Source: Patiria pectinifera
Lineage: Eukaryota > Echinodermata > Asteroidea > Valvatida > Asterinidae
DNA: 64,000 bases
Assembly: GCA_029964075.1 (NCBI GenBank)
Contig: CM057140.1
Location: 7,768,643-7,832,642, forward strand
Reading direction: 5' to 3'
In this document: in pieces, positions 56,749 to 64,000 of the stretch
Layout: each line of letters opens with the position of its first letter
How positions within the stretch are numbered: the first letter of the stretch is position 1
Made by a program: the position numbers and the translations under genes
Notes under the pieces: generated by a model
Told to the model about the DNA's origin: nothing
The model's database searches: none
Seen by the model: the letters and a program-made list of their open reading frames with translations, nothing else

Positions 56749-58998
56749 ATGATGAGGTGGAATGCGCTAACCAACATCCTGTTGACTTCACTCTATGCTT
56801 GTCTAGTGCTTTCATTTGTCACACACACCCCACAGGTAATAGGACCAAAATTTTTGGACATAAATGAGGGAGGACGAGCAGAATTCCAGTGTACAATCAC
56901 TGACTATGATGGATCAAGTGTTTCATGGCTGCATGACGGGAGTAAGTTGAGAGATGAGAAGAATGTTCACATCGAGTTCTACGATAGTAAATGGCTGTGT
57001 TATGAGCAGAGTTACAGTAATGAATCAGCACTGAGTAAGCTAATTATCTATCCAGCTAGACCTGTAGATGATGGCATATACTACTGTGAAATTGCAACAG
57101 TAAACTCTCAGCCAGTTTATCTGCACATTTTGCCCTCTCCACAGTCACTATCAGTTGAACCTCACTGCTTTCCTTCTGGAGTATTCGTTGTCGCAAGTGG
57201 GTCCAGAATCAAGATTCGTTGTTGGATCCCAAACTCCCCAATCCAACCAGTTAATAACTTGACTTGGAATGATACAGCAAACAATGTGAGTTATCAGACT
57301 GATAGCACATATCATTATGCAGTGGCTTCAGTTATAGCATCGGATGATAGTACTGGTGCCATCTTTATGTGTAGGTTTGACAATGGTGTATCACAGGCTT
57401 ATTGTCTCAGTGGTCCCATGCTAGTTCACCATCCATCGGACAATTTCTGCTTGGTCAGTACTGACTCCTACTTCACAACCCCTTTGCTGTATGACGTGTC
57501 CTTCATTCAACAAAGTGTTCATGTTGACCTCTACCAATGGTCATGCTATGAGAGACAGTCATACAATCAGTTTATCTCTAACACCAGCAAAATACATGTA
57601 GTACTACAATCCAAGCAAGAGAGACACTACATAATTTGTACAGCAGTTGAGAATCCAGTGAACACAAGTATCATCAGTACAGAAACTGTGCCAGTAGGCC
57701 TAATCACTGGTACAGACCAAACTTCACTTAGAAGTGATCCAGAAACCATTCCAGAAACCACTTTTACGAACCAAACTCCACTTAAAAGTGATCCAGTTGA
57801 AGAAGTCCCCCACACAAGCCAACTATCGTCTACCCTTGGCCTCTCTGTTCACCCTACTGATGAGGGCCAAATGCCTTCGATAGATGTCACTGACTCCGTT
57901 GTAACCGTGTCAGACATTGATAAAGTCACAGGTAATACAGGACGAGAAGTATCAGTACACAGCACTACTTCACATGTGCAGGTCAAGTCAACATATTTCG
58001 CAGGGCTATCTGCTACAACTTCAGCACGTCATCTCACAGATACACACATCATGAAGAGCCTCCCGATTATTATTGGGTGTGCAGGAATTCTGACACTGGC
58101 TGTCTGCCTTAGTCTCTGTATCTTTTGGAGAAAGAGGATGGAAAGCAAAAAGAAAAGGTTGGATAAGTTTAAGGACAGCATGTGGCTTTCTTCAAAGAGA
58201 CCAACCATTATCGTTCCAACTGAGGAATCATCAGATGAATCGAGACCTAGTCAACACCAAGAGGAGGGGCCTTACATAGCTATGACACGCACGTCAGTAT
58301 CTCAAGGTGAGGCACCCCCACCCCAAGATCTGGCTGTAGTGGAAGTCCATCAAGTTGAAGCAGAGTCTGAATCAGTGCCATGCAGCCAAGTCCAGGGGGA
58401 GGGGACTTACATGGATATGACACAAGTACATGGGTCTTCAGCAGATCAGAATGTGTTCACTTTCCCAAGAACCCATAAAACTTTACTCCTATCTAACATG
58501 GAGTTGAGTTCAAGAGATCACGACATACGCTCCAGTTCAGTGAAAATGCTGCACACATTAAAGAGACATCAGTCAATGAAGGAGATACAACGAAAGGTCT
58601 TGGAAAGAAAGTCGTCCTTGCCAAGTGTTGTCCCAGTGCCAATGCATGATTGTGACACATTACAGATGCAGGTTAATCCACTTAACTATGCACGAAAGTG
58701 TTCCTTACCAGTCCATGTGCCAGAGTTAATACGTGAGCGGGGTGAGAGCTCAGCAAGCAACCAGTATATGGATATGTCTAAACTTCACTTGACAACAATC
58801 AGAGGCCCATCTTATGTGAACACTGGCCTCTCTAGAGCAATTCATGTGACCCCTGTCCAGACAGAATCAGAAAATATGACGGAACAACACGGTAACAATG
58901 ATGCTGGAAATGAAGAGCAACATGGCATTGTACATCATACATATATGGATGCAGTGAGTCTCAAGAGACTTAGGAGCCATCAGTTCTCTGATTGCTAA
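56749..58998 (+). CDS. Ig-superfamily type I membrane receptor with YxxM tail motifs
   Basis: 749 residues in one exon; ATG at 56749 precedes a hydrophobic signal peptide (about 7-25, LLTSLYACLVLSF). Ig domain 1 has Cys48, Trp60 and DDGIYYC (Cys113); Ig-like domain 2 has Cys158, Trp173 and FMC (Cys208). A further Cys-containing segment follows to about 315, then a Ser/Thr-rich stalk. Several N-glycosylation sequons (NES, NLT, NDT, NTS). Transmembrane helix about 439-460 (IIIGCAGILTLAVCLSLCIF) with basic stop-transfer WRKRMESKKKR. The cytoplasmic tail of about 290 residues has Tyr509 (YIAM), Tyr554 (YMDM), Tyr673 (YMDM), Tyr732 (YMDA) and Tyr689 (YVNT). YxxM binds the PI3-kinase p85 SH2 domain and YxNx the GRB2 SH2 domain in known receptors. 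No named orthologue recognised. An ATTAAA signal lies about 50 bp after the stop. Confidence 0.85.
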   Translation: MMRWNALTNILLTSLYACLVLSFVTHTPQVIGPKFLDINEGGRAEFQCTITDYDGSSVSWLHDGSKLRDEKNVHIEFYDSKWLCYEQSYSNESALSKLIIYPARPVDDGIYYCEIATVNSQPVYLHILPSPQSLSVEPHCFPSGVFVVASGSRIKIRCWIPNSPIQPVNNLTWNDTANNVSYQTDSTYHYAVASVIASDDSTGAIFMCRFDNGVSQAYCLSGPMLVHHPSDNFCLVSTDSYFTTPLLYDVSFIQQSVHVDLYQWSCYERQSYNQFISNTSKIHVVLQSKQERHYIICTAVENPVNTSIISTETVPVGLITGTDQTSLRSDPETIPETTFTNQTPLKSDPVEEVPHTSQLSSTLGLSVHPTDEGQMPSIDVTDSVVTVSDIDKVTGNTGREVSVHSTTSHVQVKSTYFAGLSATTSARHLTDTHIMKSLPIIIGCAGILTLAVCLSLCIFWRKRMESKKKRLDKFKDSMWLSSKRPTIIVPTEESSDESRPSQHQEEGPYIAMTRTSVSQGEAPPPQDLAVVEVHQVEAESESVPCSQVQGEGTYMDMTQVHGSSADQNVFTFPRTHKTLLLSNMELSSRDHDIRSSSVKMLHTLKRHQSMKEIQRKVLERKSSLPSVVPVPMHDCDTLQMQVNPLNYARKCSLPVHVPELIRERGESSASNQYMDMSKLHLTTIRGPSYVNTGLSRAIHVTPVQTESENMTEQHGNNDAGNEEQHGIVHHTYMDAVSLKRLRSHQFSDC

Positions 58999-59753
58999 AC
59001 TGACACTGCTTAAGTTATTGTTCTAGTTTACAAGAGATTTGGCCTCTCAATTAAAAGTTGTAGCAACAGGTCACTTACACTTTGTTTCAGTAGTGATGTT
59101 TAAAAGGCACTATTGAACATACCACGGTCACTAAGTAAGCTAACATGTACACGTATATATGTTTACAATTTTGAACTTGGTCAGATGTCACCTGACCTTA
59201 CCTCATAGTCACATGAGGTGGCCCTGATCATCATTATTTAACATAGTTCAGTGTATGTCTCACATACATACTTTACACTACCTTTCTAAAAAAAAAATCA
59301 AATCTGGTACATTTAGGTTTGTTATATACCATGGTAATAGATTGTGAATTGTGATTGGTCCACCATTGATCACGTGTCATACCTCAAACACGCACGTGCA
59401 GTGATGTACGCAGCGCGCGCGCGGTACACGAGTGATGTACATTAGCCCACGGGGTACATTACCTTTTTTTTTCCTGCTGTTGAAAATGTCGTTTTCAACG
59501 CGTTGTATTATAGTTATGTGACCTTGGGGACAGTGAAGCAATATTTCTGCTATGACCGCCATTGTTATTCAGTTAACATTGTTCGTCACAGTTGGTCTGC
59601 TTTTTTTTAACTTTGCAAATTTCGCCTCCAAAGATGAGGTTCTCTCGTGTTCCAGAGACGAAATCAGAAATTTGATTTTTGAACAGGATAGCATCAGCAA
59701 GAAGAAAAATACGGAAAATTCTGTGCGAAACATTCACCAAGTCTGTATTGCAG

Positions 59754-59890
59754 CATTTCATTCATTTCATTTATTAATTTCACAGGTAAAAGTTCAAGTA
59801 CAGACAATAAGAACAGTAAAGAAAACAAAAACATGCACATACAGTTAGGAGAGAGAACAAGAAAAAGAAAAAAAAGAAAGAAAAAGTAGC
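59754..59890 (-). repeat. LINE 3' end fragment
   Basis: On the minus strand the text ends with TACCTGTGAAATTAATAAATG followed by AAATGAATGAAATG repeats, as in L2/CR1-type 3' tails with simple-repeat ends. No coding part preserved. Confidence 0.5.
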
Positions 59891-60650
59891 ACCCCTGATG
59901 GAAGAGACCCACAGTTTCAGACGTTTAATTTCAGACGTTTAATCTATTACCGTGGTAAAACAAAACAATTGTTACTGCTGTGACGGGGTCCATGTGTTTT
60001 GTACACCCAAGGGGGCATATGGCACCCTCGGCTTCGCCTCAGGTCCCATTTGCCCCCTAAGTCCTCACATTTGTTTGAGATCAGTGTGAGGGAGCAGAAG
60101 TACATGTACAAGTACATACATTGTGTACATAGTTAGTTGTATACTTACCATACATGTACATACTTTGTCTGGATGGGTTGGGCGAGCAGACACCACGTTA
60201 TGAGGAAGTTTTCTATTGTTAGTGAAGTTAGGACCGAGTTATGAGGACTTTCTGCTGTCCTAATACTGTTTTCAGTCCCCATAATAACTGTCGTTCAACA
60301 GTTGTGTGGTCCCCACAGATACAGAACAAGATTGTGTGAGTTTCTGTGTAAACTTTTTTTTTTCAGAACTGGATTTTCAAAGCTGTATGGGTTGGGTCTT
60401 AATCCCATCCTACAGACACTGTACATGTACATTACTTGCCTATGACTATTGTATAAAAAGAAGTGTGTAAACATGTAGATGCAAAAACCCCACAATGATC
60501 AATTACTGCATACATGTACACACTGCATGCTTTGAAGATTCAAAGATTGAAAAAAAAAACTTGGTTGTGTAGTCAGTCTTGGTTTTGTGGGGACAGGTTA
60601 CAGATTGTGGTTTGATGTATAATGTTGAAATGTCAGCAAGACCCAAACCT

Positions 60651-60666
60651 TAATAATAATAATAAT

Positions 60667-60697
<31 letters not shown>

Positions 60698-61020
60698 GAA
60701 CATTTATAAGGCGCTGGTATCTGCCAAGCAAGACGCTATAATGGCGCACAATACAAAAAATACAAAACAATTACAGTTATAAATGAAATTAAATTTGATA
60801 ACAGAAAGTAGTGACAGAAGTAATGAGCACCAATTAATTACACACAAAAACGTGAGGTAAACATATGGCTTTTCACAGAAGATTTAAATACAGACAATGA
60901 TGATGACTGACAAATTTCAAGAGGTAGATTGAATACATGTTTACATCCAGATTTTAAAGTAATGATGTTGTGTAATATATTTGTAATTAATGCATCCTCT
61001 GAAGATGAAGTAAGTGTAGT
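60651..61020 (-). repeat. Retroelement 3' end with (ATT)n tail
   Basis: On the minus strand a frame with NLPLEICQSSSLSVFKSSVK resembles the LINE C-terminal pattern LP..I...SLS.FK..LK. It is followed by ATTGTGCGCCATTATAGCGT, GCGCCTTATAAATG and an (ATT)n tail at about 60651-60698. Decayed; probably a LINE fragment. Confidence 0.5.
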
Positions 61021-61275
61021 CACGCACCTACATAGTAGCCTATAGTAGCCAAGGTGCGCGTGGCTACCCAGATGCGTGGGGGCCCCATGTCGTGGAGAAC
61101 GCTTATGTTTTTCTTTACATGTATCTACCGATTTGGTAAAGAAATTGTCATGCATAATTTTTGTCATGCATTAGGCCTGCATGTTGTGAATATTGCCCAA
61201 TTAAAATGTAGAATTACTTGCAACTGTTAAGACGATGTGACATCACATGCTCACAGAGAAAATGAGCAAAGGAAG

Positions 61276-61503
61276 ATGGCAACTTCTGACAATAGTATCA
61301 ATGTGAATTTAGTCCAGAATAGCTTAGATTTCACTGCACGTAAACTCAAAATTTTGGGAAAATTTGAACCTCATCAACGCTGTGCAATGAAAAGTGTGAT
61401 GGAAGGTAAAGATCTTATAAACCTGCCCACTAGTTTCGGCAAAAGCATTGTTTTTCAAGCCGGCCGTTCCACTGTGTCACAACTTCATTCAGCAGCAGCT
61501 TGA
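61276..61503 (+). pseudogene. RecQ-like helicase N-terminal fragment
   Basis: From ATG 61276 the frame contains FEPHQRCAMKSVMEGKDLIN followed by LPTSFGKSIVFQ, which matches the Q motif region and Walker A of RecQ-type helicases (usual form NLPTGFGKS). After FQA the similarity stops and the frame ends at TGA 61501-61503; no DEAH box follows. Either a decayed copy of a RecQ-like gene often carried by invertebrate mobile DNA, or a first exon. Fragment is preferred because I found no matching continuation. Confidence 0.6.
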
Positions 61504-62102
61504 AATATCCAGCAATAGGCTCACGACATGGGGGATTTGCCATTGGAGCTGGAATGAGGTCCCTGACTTAACCAGCCGAATTCACTTTTAGGACCGATAT
61601 GTTTTCCATTTTCATTCAAATTCGATGTAAACACTCATCAAAGACTGGAGATATCGTTGATACAGCAGTAAACGATCAAGCTGAACCAGATAAAAAGAGA
61701 TATTTGGTGCAACTCAGGGTGCATTTGTCTGGCCAACTGAGTTGTGTACGCAATAATGCCAGCAGTTGGTTCTTGTTGCCAGATACATACCGGTACACAT
61801 ACTATCCCTGTTTTCTTAAAATTCGCACCCCATATTACCCCAGATTGGATATACTGGTACTTTACCAAGTATTTTGTACAATAAGTATCGTAATATGTTA
61901 ATAATGTAAGGTGTTTATAAAAATAATAACAATTATGATAATATTAATCAAGGAAGTTATGGAACTCATTCTAGGGATTGATACAAAGTGCTTGAACACT
62001 AGTATAATGTGCGTACATGCCTACATAAGATTATTTATATATCAAGCTTCCAGTGGTAAAAATAAATCAGCGTATTGTATGCTTTCGTAAAAAGTATGTG
62101 GA

Positions 62103-62169
62103 TGACTGCAATATTATGTCAATAAAGTACCCGGATGACTGCAATAATATTGATATTGCAGTCATCCAG
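62103..62169. repeat. Hairpin GGATGACTGCAATAT
   Basis: GGATGACTGCAATATTA at the left is mirrored by AATATTGATATTGCAGTCATCC at the right, with a third, direct copy GGATGACTGCAATAA between them. Confidence 0.7.
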
Positions 62170-62464
62170 GCATTTTGGCTGGTTTCCGCACAATTTAGTG
62201 CGTTGAAAGTCACAGTCAATCAGTCAACAGAGCATACATGTAGCGCAGAGCGCGCGGCATGCGGACACAACGCGCAGCACTAGCAGGGTCATAACCTACT
62301 CTTCATGCCCTTTCTTGCGCAGCACTAGCAGGGTAAATGCGCATGCTGTCAACAACCACAATGGCAGCTTTGAGCGGCACGATAATTTGACAAAATTTGA
62401 GAAATACATGCAGTGTCCTGAAAGTTATTTCTTGTGGATCAAGCTAGTCAGCCTTATGTAAATA

Positions 62465-62564
62465 ATGTTGGATGGCTTTTTTGGGGGGATACAAGAATAT
62501 ACATGTACATGTATTGCACTCGCCACAATATTCTTGTATCCCACTCAAAGCCATCCAATGTTAT
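62465..62564. repeat. Hairpin MITE-like repeat of about 100 bp
   Basis: TTGGATGGCTTTTTTGGG and GATACAAGAATAT on the left are mirrored by ATATTCTTGTATC and CAAAGCCATCCAA on the right. The loop holds ACATGTACATGTA. Confidence 0.75.
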
Positions 62565-63179
62565 AAAATTATTGTAGCTAAATCTTGGTAACTGCATTGA
62601 CATTTTGCAGATTAGAGGGGGTTTGTTTTAATACAGGTACACTTTGGTTTTTTGGGGGCACTGCTACAGTCTTAACAGCTCCATTGTTTAAAGCTTGCAT
62701 CAAACGTTGCACTTCTGCTGCACGTCAAACTGAAACACTGTCACAAATAGTTAAATATGGCAGGAGCATGGTCTTGCAGCATTGAAACAATACAAGCCGG
62801 GCGGTCTGTGTTTTGTTTTCCTGTACATTTGCTAATTTTATTTACCTCTTGTTCCCCCCAAAATTGTACAAATAAATAAAGTGGAAAATGGGGTTAAGGT
62901 GCACTTCCTTTTGTTTATTCTGTTACTAATTACCCAACCATTTCACTCGCATTCACGACACATCGACGTTGTTGTTTGAGCGATTGCCAGCTGATTGCTG
63001 GTACACAATTCCTCATCTTAAGTAATCTATGGTGGATACCAGGTTGTTTAGACGCGTACACATGTGAACCGATGCACTACACTGCTGATATTACACCTCC
63101 ACATGCTGTGACATCATCAAAGCGGACGTTAGGTGTTATTACATTCATTGTTATTTCTGTATTTTCAGACATTCTTTTC

Positions 63180-64000
63180 ATTTCATGATGAATGTCCACC
63201 CTCTCTGATAATCAATACTCGGTCATTTCATGATGAATGTCCACCCTCTCTGATAATCAATACTCGGTCATTTCATGATGAATGTCCACCCTCTCTGATA
63301 ATCAATACTCGGTCATTTCATGATGAATGTCCACCCTCTCTGATAATCAATACTCGGTCATTTCATGATGAATGTCCACCCTCTCTGATAATCAATACTG
63401 GGTCATTTCATGATGAATGTCCACCCTCTCTGATAATCAATACTCGGTCATTTCATGATGAATGTCCACCCTCTCTGATAATCAATACTGGGTCATTTCA
63501 TGATGAATGTCCACCCTCTCTGATAATCAATACTCGGTCATTTCATGATGAAAGTTCACCCTCTCTGATAATCAATACTGGGTCATTTCATGATGAATGT
63601 CCACCCTCTCTGATAATCAATACTCGGTCATTTCATGATGAATGTCCACCCTCTCTGATAATCAATACTCGGTCATTTCATGATGAACGTCCACCCTCTC
63701 TGATAATCAATACTCGGTCATTTCATGATGAATGTCCACCCTCTCTGATAATCAATACTGGGTCATTTCATGATGAATGTCCACCCTCTCTGATAATCAA
63801 TACTCGGTCATTTCATGATGAATGTCCACCCTCTCTGATAATCAATACTCGGTCATTTCATGATGAATGTCCACCCTCTCTGATAATCAATACTCGGTCA
63901 TTTCATGATGACTGTCCACCCTCTCTGATAATCAATACTCGGTCATTTCATGATGAATGTCCACCCTCTCTGATAATCAATACTCGGTCATTTCATGATG
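63180..64000 (+). repeat. 45-bp minisatellite, about 18 copies, continues past the window
   Basis: Unit starts TTTCATGATGAATGTCCACC and ends AATCAATACTCGGTCA; exactly 45 bp each, from 63181, with copy 19 cut by the window end. Copies differ by single bases (CTCGG or CTGGG, GAATGTCC, GAAAGTTC, GAACGTCC, GACTGTCC). One frame on the plus strand has no stop in any copy (FHDECPPSLIINTRS). Confidence 0.95.

Larger units (their letters stand above)
58999..61236. other. 3' flank of the receptor gene, LINE/SINE tails
   Basis: ATTAAA at about 59049 may end the receptor transcript. No further gene is recognisable; the frame at 59552-59848 starts with a hydrophobic stretch but has no conserved motif and runs into a LINE tail. 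Confidence 0.5.
61504..63175. other. Non-coding region with hairpins
   Basis: No gene recognised. Two hairpins are listed separately. At 62268-62332 the phrase GCGCAGCACTAGCAGGGT occurs twice. The short frames here have no recognisable motif. Confidence 0.5.

Noticed and set aside
59552-59848. Small hydrophobic protein gene
   Set aside because: One hydrophobic stretch only, no conserved motif, and the frame runs into a LINE tail.
62585-62785. Short plus-strand frame of 66 codons
   Set aside because: No recognisable motif, no splice context that links it to the RecQ-like fragment.

Overview
The window is nuclear DNA from an animal, most likely a marine invertebrate and possibly a deuterostome; the species is not decided by the sequence. 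The evidence is spliced genes with GT/AG introns and clear animal orthology, an AT-rich background full of transposon remnants, tRNA-derived SINEs, CR1/L2-like LINE tails, and the scattered palindromic motif TACATGTA. No bacterial, organellar or CRISPR features are present.

Two conserved genes lie head to head. On the minus strand, 19 coding exons between 35047 and 1843 rebuild the chromatin remodeller SMARCAD1 (SNF2 ATPase with one visible CUE domain). All 18 junctions keep the reading frame; only the last C-terminal exon seems to be off the left edge. On the plus strand, an NT5DC1-like HAD 5'-nucleotidase starts at 42498. Three of its exons are visible (42498-42611, 45403-45494, 54674-54855) and the rest is not found in the window. 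Downstream lies a single-exon gene (56749-58998) for a type I membrane protein with two Ig domains and a cytoplasmic tail with repeated YxxM motifs. I know no named orthologue; it is the best candidate for undescribed biology here.

Two young Ty3/gypsy-type LTR retrotransposons are inserted in introns. The first (9216-14499) is in a SMARCAD1 intron, antisense to the gene. It has 611-bp LTRs with a single difference and 4-bp target duplications. It codes for Gag, zinc knuckle and protease but lacks reverse transcriptase and most of integrase. In their place it carries two C2H2 zinc fingers and an unknown C-terminal region beyond a lone TAG. The second (47121-54604), in an NT5DC1 intron, has apparently identical 903-bp LTRs and complete gag and pol frames that overlap with a -1 shift; a candidate slippery heptamer lies in the overlap.

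The rest is a patchwork of DNA transposons whose ends could be defined by inverted repeats and target duplications. These are mariner/pogo types with TA (2955, 22053, 25220, 36256), hAT types with 8 bp (3925, 16965, 39783) and a Mutator-like type with 9 bp (5283). The last was inserted exactly on a SMARCAD1 splice donor and duplicated it. The element at 36256-37869 is filled with an array of palindromic AGAGATATCTCT units. Other repeats are a 45-bp minisatellite running off the right edge, an intronic minisatellite at 31530-32250, GAGTCC hexamer arrays, large foldback repeats at 42.7-44.5 kb, SINEs and LINE fragments.
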